From assembly GCF_900107375.1 (NCBI RefSeq), contig NZ_FNPT01000005.1, positions 186,001 through 250,000 on the forward strand: a stretch of DNA of 64,000 nucleotides. The letters are read 5' to 3'. Source of the DNA: Lysobacter sp. yr284. Its GTDB lineage: Bacteria; Pseudomonadota; Gammaproteobacteria; Xanthomonadales; Xanthomonadaceae. The notes beneath the pieces were generated by a model. That model saw nothing but the letters and a program-made list of their open reading frames with translations, did not search any database and was not told where the DNA came from. The translations under genes and the position numbers were made by a program. Every line of letters starts with the position of its first letter. Positions within the stretch are counted from its first letter, which is position 1. Of this stretch, positions 27,592-35,946 are shown piece by piece.

Positions 27592-28596
27592 ATGCGCGCC
27601 TTCGCCCTCGCTACGCTGCTGATCCTGCTCGCTCCCGCGCTGCGCGCCGAGCCCGCGCCCAAGCCCGCGGCCTACGGCGCCGAACTGGACGGCTTCGACT
27701 ACCCCTACCCGGTGCAGCGCTACCGCTTCCAGTCGCAAGGCGAGGCGGTGCAGATGGCCTACCTCGACGTGCGCCCCGAGCGGGCCAACGGCCGCACCGT
27801 GGTGCTGCTGCACGGCAAGAACTTCTGCGCCGCGACCTGGGAATCGGCCATAGCGGCATTGCGCGACGCCGGCTACCGGGTGATCGCGCCCGACCAACTC
27901 GGCTTCTGCAAATCCAGCAAGCCCGCCCACCACCAGTACAGCCTGCACGAACTGGCCGCCAACACCCACGGCTTGCTCGCCTCGCTCGGCATCGAACGCG
28001 CCGACATCGTCGGCCACTCGATGGGCGGCATGCTCGCCGCACGCTATGCGCTGATGTATCCGCAAGCCACCGCGCGCCTGGCGATGGTCAATCCGATCGG
28101 CCTGGAAGACTGGAAAGCGCTCGGCGTGCCGTGGCGCAGCGTCGACGACAATTACGCGCGCGAGCTCAAGACCACCGCTGCGACCATCCGCAAATACCAG
28201 CAGGAGGTCTACTACGGCGGCCAGTGGAAACCCGAGTACCAGCGCTGGGTCGACATGCTCGCCGGCCTGTATGCCGGCCCCGGCCACGAACGCGTCGCCT
28301 GGAGCCAGGCGCTGACCTCGGAGATGGTGTTCACCCAACCGGTCGTGCACGAGTTCGCGCGCCTGCGCGTGCCGACCGTCCTGTTCATCGGCCAGCGCGA
28401 CCGCACCGCGATCAACCGCGATCTGGCCGACGACGCGCTCAAGGCGAAACTGGGCTTGTATCCCGAACTCGGCCGCGCCGCGGCGAAGGCGATCGCCGGC
28501 GCGAAGCTGGTGGAGTTCGACGACCTGGGGCATTCGCCGCAGGTGGAAGCGCCGCAGCGGTTCGAAGCGGCGTTGCTGGATGCGCTGCGCGAGTGA
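27592..28596 (+). CDS. Secreted alpha/beta hydrolase (334 aa)
   Basis: The signal peptide is MRAFALATLLILLAPALRA, so it is periplasmic or secreted. The hydrolase fold shows the oxyanion loop VLLHGKNFCA, the nucleophile elbow GHSMGGMLA at about residue 140, an acid in LFIGQRDRTA and a histidine in FDDLGHSPQVE. I prefer ATG 27592 to ATG 27562 because only the former puts the signal peptide at the terminus. It stands between two REP clusters. It resembles the haloalkane dehalogenase/epoxide hydrolase-like branch, but the GHSMGG elbow fits an esterase or lipase equally well. The substrate is unknown. Confidence 0.88.
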   Translation: MRAFALATLLILLAPALRAEPAPKPAAYGAELDGFDYPYPVQRYRFQSQGEAVQMAYLDVRPERANGRTVVLLHGKNFCAATWESAIAALRDAGYRVIAPDQLGFCKSSKPAHHQYSLHELAANTHGLLASLGIERADIVGHSMGGMLAARYALMYPQATARLAMVNPIGLEDWKALGVPWRSVDDNYARELKTTAATIRKYQQEVYYGGQWKPEYQRWVDMLAGLYAGPGHERVAWSQALTSEMVFTQPVVHEFARLRVPTVLFIGQRDRTAINRDLADDALKAKLGLYPELGRAAAKAIAGAKLVEFDDLGHSPQVEAPQRFEAALLDALRE

Positions 28597-28663
28597 TGCG
28601 CTGCCCGACCGGCAGCTTGGGCTGAGCGACCAAGCTCGCGCGATGAATCCTGCCGACAAGCGC

Positions 28664-28972
28664 ATGCGTGGCAGGGGCTTCAGCCCCGATGCGTTTCGAC
28701 CCGCTCGCCGCGCCACGATTTGAACCAAAAAGCGTCGGGCCTGAAGGCCCACCCACGATTCCTCGCCCAGACGTTGTGGGAGAGGCTTCAGCCTCGACGC
28801 CTATCGATCCGCTCGCTACGTCATGACCTGAGCCGACAGCATCGGGCCTGAAGGCCCTCACACGATTCCTCGCCCAGACGTTGTGGGAGGGGCTTCAGCC
28901 CCGACGCTTTTCGATCCGCTCGCCGCGCCGTGTCCTGAGCCAAGCGCATCGAACCCAAAGGACTTCCCACGC
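28664..28972. repeat. REP cluster, family A, with a duplicated unit
   Basis: Inverted units near 28668-28692, 28774-28802 and 28880-28912 alternate with forward units at 28731-28755, 28837-28862 and a degenerate one at about 28946-28972. The forward-linker-inverted unit is present twice, 106 bp apart, with an almost identical linker (CGATTCCTCGCCCAGACG). In one unit the stem reads GAGGC-TTCA-GCCTC, a compensatory change. Confidence 0.85.
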
Positions 28973-29122
28973 CGCGGCGCTCGCTCGGGCGCTTTGCCGT
29001 CCGTGACGCCGTTTTGACTCGCAAGCCGACCTTGCTGTCCATTGGACATCGATCCAAGTCACTGTTTTTCAACATCATCTCGCGCCACGACTCGCTGCGC
29101 CGCAGCAATCCGCGCCATTTCC

Positions 29123-29192
29123 GGCAAACGTTGTCACGAGGTTCTGTGAACCAGCCCGCAAAGACTCGGACACTTGGTTGACAACGTTGTCA
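29123..29192. promoter_or_regulatory. Paired operator-like palindromes upstream of the chitinase
   Basis: TGACAACGTTGTCA at 29179-29192 is a perfect 14-bp palindrome with a central CG, the usual design of a LacI-family operator. A degenerate copy, GGCAAACGTTGTCA, lies at 29123-29136; the centres are 56 bp apart. Both are followed by CG. In chitin-degrading proteobacteria, GlcNAc genes are often controlled by LacI-type regulators, so an inducer-controlled repressor is plausible. The regulator itself is not in the window. Confidence 0.55.
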
Positions 29193-29529
29193 CGCGGCGC
29201 CAGTTTCCCGATCCGAACGGCACGCCGATCGGTTCGCCGCCGCGGCAGCAGGGAGGGAACACGCGTCAGCGCGGTGACGTCGCGGTCGCAACGCAGGGCA
29301 ATCGATTTCGCGCACGGCCGGCCTATCGCACCGGTCCGGCCGCCTCGGGCGGCGGTGCGCCGCAACGCCGCAACACACACGACGGCGCAACGACGCCGAT
29401 CGACGAGGAGGCCCGAGCCTCCCATGCAATTGGAAGGTTCGACGACCTTCCTTCGACACGGGCGGGAATCGCCGTCGGCCGCGCGCGGCCGGCGAAGTCA
29501 TGACTATGCATCGGGAGAGAGGAAGCACC

Positions 29530-31584
29530 ATGAGACACGCACGGTCCGCCAACCTGCTGTTGCTGTCGGGCATGCTCGCCGCGTCGTCGATGTCGACGGC
29601 GTGGGCGCAAGCCGCCTGCAACGGCGTTCCTGCCTGGAACGCCTCCACCATCTACGCCGCCGGCGACAAGCTGACGTACCAAAATCGCCTGTACCAGGCC
29701 ACCGGCCCGATCTGGAACACGCCGCCGACGCATTGTCCGAGCTGCAACTACTACACCGACCTGGGCGTGTGCGGCACCGGCCCCGGCAACCAGCCGCCGA
29801 CGGTGAGCCTGACCGCGCCGAGCAACGGCGCCACCTACAACGCCGGCGCCAACATCGCCGTCAGCGCCAACGCCGCCGACAGCGACGGCTCGGTCGCCAG
29901 CGTCGAATTCTTCCGCGGCACCACCTCGCTCGGCGTCGACACCTCCGCGCCGTACAGCGTGACCTGGAACAACGCCAGCGCCGGCAGCCACAGCTTCACC
30001 GCCGTGGCCAAGGACAACCAGAACGCGACCACGACCTCGTCCGCGGTCAGCGTGACCGTCAGCGGCGGCTCCAGCGACACCACTGCGCCGAGCGTGCCCG
30101 GCGGGCTGGCTTCGTCCGCGCAGACCTCCAACAGCGTCTCGCTGAGCTGGAACGCGTCCACCGACAACGCCGGCGGCAGCGGCGTGGCCGGCTACGACGT
30201 CTACCGCAACGGCAGCCTCGCCGGCTCGCCGGCCACCACCAGCTACACCGTCTCCGGCCTGAGCCCGAGCACCAGTTACAGCTTCACCGTGCGCGCGCGC
30301 GACAACGCCGGCAACGCCTCGGCGCAGAGCGGCTCGATCAGCGCCACCACCAAGCCCGGCGGCGTCGGCGGCAACAAGCACAAGATCGGCTACTTCGCCC
30401 AGTGGGGCATCTACGGCCGCAACTACCGGGTCAAGAACATCGACACCTCCGGTTCGGCGGCGAAGATCACCCACATCAACTACGCCTTCGGCAACGTGCG
30501 CAACAACCGTTGCGAAGTCGGCCTGACCATTCCGTCCGACCCGAACACCGGCGCCGGCGGCGACGCGTTCGCCGATTACAGCAAGGCCTTCCAGGCCGGC
30601 GAGAGCGTCAGCGGCGCGTCCGACACCTGGGACCAGCCGCTGCGCGGCAACTGGAACCAGCTCAAGCAGCTCAAGGCCAAGCATCCGGGCCTGAAGGTGC
30701 TGATCTCGCTGGGCGGCTGGACCTGGTCGCGCGGCTTCTCCAGCGCGGCGCGCCCCGAAAACCGCCAGGCCTTCGTGGCTTCGTGCATCGACGCCTACAT
30801 CAAGGGCAACCTGCCGGTCACCGACGGCGCCGGCGGCGTCGGCGCGGCGGCGGGCGTGTTCGACGGCATCGACATCGACTGGGAATACCCGGTGGCCTGC
30901 GGCATCGAGTGCGGCAAGCCCGAGGACAACGCCAACTTCACCGCGCTGATGGCCGAGTTCCGCCGCCAGCTCAACGCGGTGCGGCCGGGCCTGTTGCTCA
31001 CCGTCGCGGTCGGCGCCGGCGTCGACAAGATCCGTGTGACCGATCCGGGCGCGTACCACCAGTACCTGGACTTCATCAACGTGATGACCTACGACTTCCA
31101 CGGCGCGTGGGATCCCAAGACCGGCCATCACTCGGCGCTGTACGCCTCGCCGAACGATCCGTCCACCGGCGATCAGAAGCTGTACAACTCCAACGACGCG
31201 ATCCAGGCCTTCATCACCCGCGGCGTGCCGGCTTCCAAGATCAACCTGGGCATCGGCTTCTACGGCCGCGGCTGGACCGGCGTGCAGAACGTCGCCAACG
31301 GCCTGTACCAGAACGGCACCGCGGCGCCTGGCACCTACGAGGCCGGCATCGAGGACTACAAGGTGCTCAAGAACAAGCCGGGCACGATCTACACCGACGC
31401 CACCGCCCGCGCCACCTGGAAGTACGACGGCAGCACCTTCTGGAGCTACGACACGCCGCAGCTGATCAACGAGAAGATGCAGTACGTCAAGGCGCAGAAC
31501 CTCGGCGGCGCGTTCTTCTGGGAGTTCAGCGGCGACGACGCCACCGGCAGCCTGGCGACCGCGATCGACGACGGCCTGAAGTGA
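29530..31584 (+). CDS. Secreted GH18 chitinase with CBM, Ig-like and FnIII domains
   Basis: 684-residue exported endochitinase. The signal peptide ends near STAWAQA. A chitin-binding module of CBM5/12 type (GVPAWNASTIYAAGDKLTYQ) spans about residues 30-75. An Ig-like domain at about 85-178 (PPTVSLTAPSNGATYNAG) and a fibronectin III domain at about 185-280 (PSVPGGLASSAQTSNSVSLS) follow. The GH18 barrel spans about 285-680, with DGIDIDWE at 445-452, so Glu452 is the acid/base. The ATG at 29530 follows a GAGAGAGGAA purine stretch; an ATG at 29500 would add ten residues. The architecture is the classic lytic chitinase of Lysobacter and allies. It is probably inducible (see the upstream palindromes). 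Confidence 0.96.
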   Translation: MRHARSANLLLLSGMLAASSMSTAWAQAACNGVPAWNASTIYAAGDKLTYQNRLYQATGPIWNTPPTHCPSCNYYTDLGVCGTGPGNQPPTVSLTAPSNGATYNAGANIAVSANAADSDGSVASVEFFRGTTSLGVDTSAPYSVTWNNASAGSHSFTAVAKDNQNATTTSSAVSVTVSGGSSDTTAPSVPGGLASSAQTSNSVSLSWNASTDNAGGSGVAGYDVYRNGSLAGSPATTSYTVSGLSPSTSYSFTVRARDNAGNASAQSGSISATTKPGGVGGNKHKIGYFAQWGIYGRNYRVKNIDTSGSAAKITHINYAFGNVRNNRCEVGLTIPSDPNTGAGGDAFADYSKAFQAGESVSGASDTWDQPLRGNWNQLKQLKAKHPGLKVLISLGGWTWSRGFSSAARPENRQAFVASCIDAYIKGNLPVTDGAGGVGAAAGVFDGIDIDWEYPVACGIECGKPEDNANFTALMAEFRRQLNAVRPGLLLTVAVGAGVDKIRVTDPGAYHQYLDFINVMTYDFHGAWDPKTGHHSALYASPNDPSTGDQKLYNSNDAIQAFITRGVPASKINLGIGFYGRGWTGVQNVANGLYQNGTAAPGTYEAGIEDYKVLKNKPGTIYTDATARATWKYDGSTFWSYDTPQLINEKMQYVKAQNLGGAFFWEFSGDDATGSLATAIDDGLK

Positions 31585-31612
31585 GTCCCGGCTGATCGAT
31601 TCCAGCAGCAAG

Positions 31613-31638
31613 CCCCTCTCCCGTCCGCGGGAGAGGGG
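31613..31638. terminator. Hairpin after the chitinase gene
   Basis: A perfect 11-bp stem (CCCCTCTCCCG / CGGGAGAGGGG) with a TCCG loop lies 28 bp after the chitinase stop. No T-tract follows. This CCCTCTCCC hairpin recurs between genes in xanthomonads, so it is either a repeat or a terminator-like stabiliser. Confidence 0.5.
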
Positions 31639-31793
31639 TCGGGGCGAGGATCCTCGTCGCCTCTCTCGTTTTCGTCTGAAGCGCTTCAGGGGCGTTTCGA
31701 AGTCCAAGTTTTGCAAAGCCACGGCGAGCGATACGTCGCGGCGATCTGCAGCGGAGCGCCGGTCATCCCCCCGATCGGCGCTCCGATTTCGTT

Positions 31794-31821
31794 TTTGCGG
31801 TTTGCGGTTTGCGGTTTGCGG
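31794..31821. repeat. Four tandem TTTGCGG heptamers
   Basis: Four perfect copies of TTTGCGG run head to tail, preceded by TT. Slipped-strand copy-number change would be expected. No gene start is nearby, so a phase-variation role is not supported. Confidence 0.9.
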
Positions 31822-31914
31822 TTGGGGGATGATGCGATCCGGACGCCGAGCGTCGAGGCCGAGCGCGCTGGCGCGGAAGCGATGTTGGAAGCCGCGTCGC
31901 GACCTGGGAAAAGA

Positions 31915-32096
31915 GCATCGGGCCTGAAGGCCCTCCCACAAGAGCGAAGCGTCGGGTCTGAAGACCATCCCACAAGGGCAAAGCGTCGGGCCTGAAGACC
32001 TTCCGACAAGGGCAAAGCATCGGGCCTGAAGGCCTTCCCAAGCGCAGCGGCCGGCGAGGCTGTGCTGTAGTGGGAGGGCCTTCAGGCCCGATGCTT
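31915..32096. repeat. Family A REP units in exact 34-bp tandem plus an inverted unit
   Basis: Units start at 31915, 31949, 31983 and 32017, exactly 34 bp apart. The second unit has GGTCTGAAGACC in place of GGCCTGAAGGCC, a compensatory change that keeps the stem. An inverted unit at 32070-32096 closes the array. There are no unique spacers, so it is not a CRISPR. Confidence 0.9.
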
Positions 32097-32127
32097 TTCG
32101 CTCAGTTCGCCGCGCGACCCGCCGCGC

Positions 32128-33336
32128 TCAATGCCCGCGCTTGCGCCCCGCTGCCGGCCTGGCTGCCGGCCTGGCCGCCGGCTTCGCCGCCACCGGCGCC
32201 GCGCCGCCGCGCATCGCCGCCGCGCGCCGCGCGGCGTTGGCGCGGATGTCCATGTAGAACAGCTGGTAATCGTTGACGTGCTGGTCGCCGCCGAACCACC
32301 ACTGCCGCCATTCGCCGTCCGGCAACGTGGTCTGCAGCAGGCCGTCGCCGTCGCAACGCGCGCTCAGCCGCCGCGGTTGCGGCTCCGGCAGCGGACGGTT
32401 GCGCTCGGCGTGGATCGCGCCCAGATGCGCCGATTGCGGGCTGGACTCGCCGTCCGCGCGCCAGGTCACCGGGTTCACGCACAGCAGGCGCGGATGCTCG
32501 ACGCTGCGGAAGCCGCCGGGGTACCAGGCGCGCACCTGATCGAAGCGCTTGGGCCGTTCGCCCGGCTCGAACGCGCCGGCCTCGATCGCGTTGAAGAACA
32601 CCGCGCAGCCGGTCTGCTCGGGCGTCGCGCACAGCGGCACGCCCGGGATCGTACGCCGCAGCGCGTCCTCGGGCACCGCCGCGCCGACCAGATAGGCCGC
32701 GACTAGGCGCTTGCGCAACGCCGGGTCGGCGGACAGGTCGGACATCAGTTCCGACACCAGGCGCAGACCGTGGCCGCTGCCCTGGCTGTGCGCGGCGATG
32801 ATGAAGGGGCGCCCGTGCGACCACTGGGTCACGAAGGTCTCGAACGCCGCGCGCACGTCGCGGTAGGCCAGGTCCAGGGCCTTGTCGCGGTCGGCGTCGG
32901 AGCTGGAGAGGTAACCGTTGAGGGTCATCTGCCGGTACTGCGGCGCATACACCCGGCCGACCTCGTTGAAGGCGCTGGCCTGCGCGCGCAAGGCGAATTC
33001 GGTGCCGCGGTTGGCCTGCTCGTCGTCGAGCGGCTGGTTCCAGCCGGCGCGGCTGAAATAGGTGGTGGGATGGATGAAGAACACGTCCACGGGCGCATCC
33101 GCCTGGCGGTTGCGCATGCCGATCGGGGTGGCGTCGGCGCCGTCGCGCTTGTCCGGCAGCGCCGCCCAGAAGCGCGCGTCGCGGTAGTCCGGCGCGGCCG
33201 GTTCGGGGGTGCGGTCGAACTCGCGCTTGGGATCGAGCACCATCCGCTTCACCGGGGTGACCACCCGCTGCATCGGGGTGCAGCCCGCGCTGCACGCCAA
33301 CGCGACCGCCACCAGCCAACCCGCGCCGTTCTTCAT
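32128..33336 (-). CDS. DUF3089 lipoprotein, alpha/beta-hydrolase-like
   Basis: 402-residue protein of the DUF3089 family, predicted to have a lipase-like fold. The ATG at 33336 (MKNGAGWLVAV) has AGGTGG seven bases upstream and is preferred over GTG 33342. The lipobox CSAGC ends the signal at about residue 18-20, so the protein is lipid-anchored. Family hallmarks are VDVFFIHPTTYFSRAGWNQP near residue 85 and the nucleophile elbow AAHSQGSGHGLRL at about residue 160. The C-terminal 35 residues are an alanine/proline/lysine-rich tail. It is on the minus strand, 230 bp downstream of hom, probably with its own promoter. The substrate is unknown. Confidence 0.88.
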   Translation of the reverse strand: MKNGAGWLVAVALACSAGCTPMQRVVTPVKRMVLDPKREFDRTPEPAAPDYRDARFWAALPDKRDGADATPIGMRNRQADAPVDVFFIHPTTYFSRAGWNQPLDDEQANRGTEFALRAQASAFNEVGRVYAPQYRQMTLNGYLSSSDADRDKALDLAYRDVRAAFETFVTQWSHGRPFIIAAHSQGSGHGLRLVSELMSDLSADPALRKRLVAAYLVGAAVPEDALRRTIPGVPLCATPEQTGCAVFFNAIEAGAFEPGERPKRFDQVRAWYPGGFRSVEHPRLLCVNPVTWRADGESSPQSAHLGAIHAERNRPLPEPQPRRLSARCDGDGLLQTTLPDGEWRQWWFGGDQHVNDYQLFYMDIRANAARRAAAMRGGAAPVAAKPAARPAARPAAGRKRGH

Positions 33337-33566
33337 GCCCACCTGCCCGTAGTCTGGAATGCCGGCGCGGCCGGAAGGATTCCGGCAACGCCGCGCCGCA
33401 TTCTAGGACGGCCGCACGGTACGTGTCGGCCGATTTGCACGGATTATGTGGTGCCGGCATGTAGCCGCCGCGTCGTAAGCTTTTGCGGTTTGTAACAAAG
33501 GGTGACTGCGACCGGTTTCCCGGTGCGCACCGGCCCGATGCGCGGCCCCGGGCACCGCCGCGGCGT

Positions 33567-34712
33567 TCAGCCAGCCAGCCGCAGCACGTCGTCGAGCAGG
33601 CCCGCGGCGGTGACCTCGGCGCCCGCGCCGGGGCCCTGGATCGCCAGCGGCTGGGCGCGATAGCGGTCCGACCAGATCGCGACCTTGTTGTCGGTGCCGG
33701 CGCCGCCGGCGAGCGGATGGTCGCCGGGCAGGGACTGCAGCCCGACCTGGGCGACGACGCGGCCGTCCGCCGCGCGCTCCAGGCGGGCGATGAAGCGCAG
33801 CCGCTCGCCGTTCTTGTAGGCCTGCGCGTAGCGCTCGCGCAGCGGCGCGTCGAGCGCCGGCAGCGCGGCGTCGACGCCTTCGCGGCTGAGGATCGCCAGT
33901 TCCGGCGGCACCAGCGAGGCGACCTCGACCTCGCCCGCCTCCAGCGCCACGCCGGCCGCGCGCGCCAGGATCAGCAGCTTGCGCCGCACGTCCTCGCCGG
34001 ACAGATCGTCGCGCGGGTCCGGCTCGGTGTAGCCGGCGTCGCGCGCCTGCCGCACCAGCGCCGAGAACGGGCGCATGCCGTCGTACTGGTTGAACAGCCA
34101 CGCCAGCGAGCCCGACAGCACCCCGGCGATGGCGTGGATGCGGTCGCCGCCGGCCTGCAGCTCGCGCAAGGTGCGCAGCAGCGGCAGGCCCGCGCCGACC
34201 GTGGCGCTGTCGCCGTAGCCGGCGCCGCCGGACGCGCAGGCCTCGCGGATCGCGCGCCAGCGCGCCAGGGTGGTGCCCTGGCCGATCTTGCACGCGGTGA
34301 CCACGTGGATGCCCTGCGCCAGCCATTGCGCATGGCGCTCGGCGACCGCCTCGCTGGCGGTGGCGTCGATCACCACGCGCGCGCCGCAGCCGCCGGCCAG
34401 GGCCTCGGCCACGCTGTCGAGCGAGCTGCGCTGGTCAGACGCGGCCAGCGCGCTGGCCGCGTGCTCGGGCACGATCCCACCGGCGTCGGCCGCGGCGCGG
34501 CGCGAATTGGCCACGTGCACCAGCTGCAGGCGTTCGCCGAGCGGACCGCCGCGCCAGCCGCCCAGCCGCGCCAGCACCGCGCCGCCGACCGTGCCGGTAC
34601 CGAGCAATGCCACCCGCGCAGGCGCCGCGCCGACCGTTGGGGAGGGACGCAGCGCCGGCGCCTGCGCGATGGCTTCGGCCCCGTGCAGGGCGCTGGCGGC
34701 GACGGCGCTCAT
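33567..34712 (-). CDS. hom: Homoserine dehydrogenase
   Basis: Reduces aspartate semialdehyde to homoserine with NAD(P)H, feeding methionine and threonine synthesis. Its 381 residues match the short form without an ACT domain. The Rossmann motif RVALLGTGTVGGAV lies at about 33-46. The catalytic region GIHVVTACKIGQGTT, the IAGVLSGSLAWLFN loop and the signature AGYTEPDPRDDLSGEDVRRKLLILAR (read in parts: EPDPRDDLSG, RRKLLILAR) are all present. The start ATG 34712 overlaps the metB stop by 4 bp, so this is the third gene of the operon. The absence of an ACT domain suggests control by the operon riboswitch rather than by threonine. Confidence 0.95.
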   Translation of the reverse strand: MSAVAASALHGAEAIAQAPALRPSPTVGAAPARVALLGTGTVGGAVLARLGGWRGGPLGERLQLVHVANSRRAAADAGGIVPEHAASALAASDQRSSLDSVAEALAGGCGARVVIDATASEAVAERHAQWLAQGIHVVTACKIGQGTTLARWRAIREACASGGAGYGDSATVGAGLPLLRTLRELQAGGDRIHAIAGVLSGSLAWLFNQYDGMRPFSALVRQARDAGYTEPDPRDDLSGEDVRRKLLILARAAGVALEAGEVEVASLVPPELAILSREGVDAALPALDAPLRERYAQAYKNGERLRFIARLERAADGRVVAQVGLQSLPGDHPLAGGAGTDNKVAIWSDRYRAQPLAIQGPGAGAEVTAAGLLDDVLRLAG

Positions 34713-35920
34713 CGTTTCGCGCGCGCCGCCGTGGCCACCGCGGCGCTGGCGCGGTCGAGCGCGGCCTGCAGATCGGCGATCAGGTCGTCGACGTGCTCGA
34801 TGCCCACCGACAGGCGCAGCAGGCCGTCGCCGATGCCGGCGGCGGCGCGCGCTTCCGGCGACATCGCCGCGTGGGTCATGGTCGCCGGATGCGCGACCAG
34901 GCTCTCCACGCCGCCGAGCGATTCGGCCAGGGTGAAGCAGGTCAGGCCGTCGACGAACGCGCGCACCGCATCCACGCCGCCGTCGATCTCGACGCTGAGC
35001 ATCGCGCCGAAACCCTTCTGCTGGCGCGCGGCCAGCGCATGGCCCGGATGCGAGGCCAAGCCCGGGTAATGCACCACGCGCACGGCCGGATGCGCATCCA
35101 GCAGTTCGGCGATGGCCTGGGTGTTTTCCTGGTGCACGCGCAGGCGCGCATCGAGCGTGCGCAGCCCGCGCAGGGTCAGGAAGGCGTCGAACGGCGAGCC
35201 GGTCAGGCCCAGCGCATTGGCCCACCACACCAGCTTCTGGTGGTGGTCCTCGCTCTTGGCCACGACCGCGCCGCCGACCACGTCGCTGTGGCCGTTGATG
35301 TACTTGGTGGTGGAGTGCACGACCAGGTCGGCGCCGAACGCGATCGGCCGCTGCAGCGCCGGCGACAGGAAGGTGTTGTCGACCACGGTCAGCGCGCCCT
35401 TGGCCTGCGCGGCCTCGATCACGAAGCGCAGGTCGGTGATGCGCAGCAGCGGGTTGGACGGGGTCTCGATCCAGACCACGGCCGGATCGCTCGCCAGCGC
35501 CTCGGTCAGCGAACGCGGGTCGGTCAGGTCGGCGGTGATCAGCTCGAACGCGCCCTTGGCGGCGAGCGCGTTGAACAGGCGCCAGCTGCCGCCGTAACCG
35601 TCGTGCGGCACCACGATGCGGTCGCCGGGCTTGAGGAAGGCGTGCAGCACCAGGGTGATCGCGGACATGCCGGTGGAAGTGATCACGCCGCCGGCGCCGC
35701 CTTCGAGTTCGGCCAGCGCCTCGCCGAGCAGGTCGCGGGTCGGGTTGCCGCTGCGGGTGTAGTCGTACTGGCGCTTGTCGTTGAAGCCGGCGAAGCTGAA
35801 GTTCGACGACAGCACGATCGGCGGGGTCACCGCGCCGTAGGCGGTATCGCGGTCGATGCCGGCGCGCACGGCGGCGGTACAGGCGTTGCGGGCGAGGGTC
35901 GGGGTCGATTCGGTGGTCAT
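34709..35920 (-). CDS. metB: Cystathionine gamma-synthase type PLP enzyme
   Basis: 403-residue enzyme of the Cys/Met metabolism PLP family. The PLP lysine is in STTKYINGHSD at about residue 210. Other motifs are YDYTRSGNPTR near residue 52, GMSAITLVLHAFLKPGD and ETPSNPLLRI. From the operon it probably condenses O-succinylhomoserine with cysteine to cystathionine; a direct sulfhydrylase activity cannot be excluded from sequence. It starts at ATG 35920, 26 bp after the metX stop, and overlaps hom by 4 bp. Confidence 0.93.
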   Translation of the reverse strand: MTTESTPTLARNACTAAVRAGIDRDTAYGAVTPPIVLSSNFSFAGFNDKRQYDYTRSGNPTRDLLGEALAELEGGAGGVITSTGMSAITLVLHAFLKPGDRIVVPHDGYGGSWRLFNALAAKGAFELITADLTDPRSLTEALASDPAVVWIETPSNPLLRITDLRFVIEAAQAKGALTVVDNTFLSPALQRPIAFGADLVVHSTTKYINGHSDVVGGAVVAKSEDHHQKLVWWANALGLTGSPFDAFLTLRGLRTLDARLRVHQENTQAIAELLDAHPAVRVVHYPGLASHPGHALAARQQKGFGAMLSVEIDGGVDAVRAFVDGLTCFTLAESLGGVESLVAHPATMTHAAMSPEARAAAGIGDGLLRLSVGIEHVDDLIADLQAALDRASAAVATAARAKR

Positions 35921-35946
35921 GCGGGCCGCTCCTTAGTAGTGAATGC

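Larger units (their letters stand above)
28597..29529. other. Long gap: REP cluster, then chitinase upstream region
   Basis: No gene is visible in this gap. The first part, to about 28975, is a cluster of family A REP units. The rest is the chitinase upstream region, containing two related palindromes (29123-29136 and 29179-29192) and a purine-rich ribosome-binding region just before ATG 29530. Short frames in the gap have repeat-derived or arginine-rich translations. Confidence 0.7.
31585..32127. other. Repeat-filled gap between the chitinase and DUF3089 genes
   Basis: No gene is seen in these 543 bp. In order they hold a hairpin (31613-31638), a stretch with no clear feature, four TTTGCGG heptamers (31794-31821), four family A units in exact 34-bp tandem (31915-32050) and an inverted family A unit (32070-32096). 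These are listed separately. Confidence 0.75.

Noticed and set aside
31613-31638. Firm call of a terminator for the chitinase
   Set aside because: There is a perfect stem but no T-tract, and this hairpin is known as a dispersed repeat, so it is kept only at moderate confidence.
31915-32050. CRISPR-like array with a 34-bp period
   Set aside because: Each period is one complete REP unit with a variable tail; there are no unique spacers, no leader and no cas genes.
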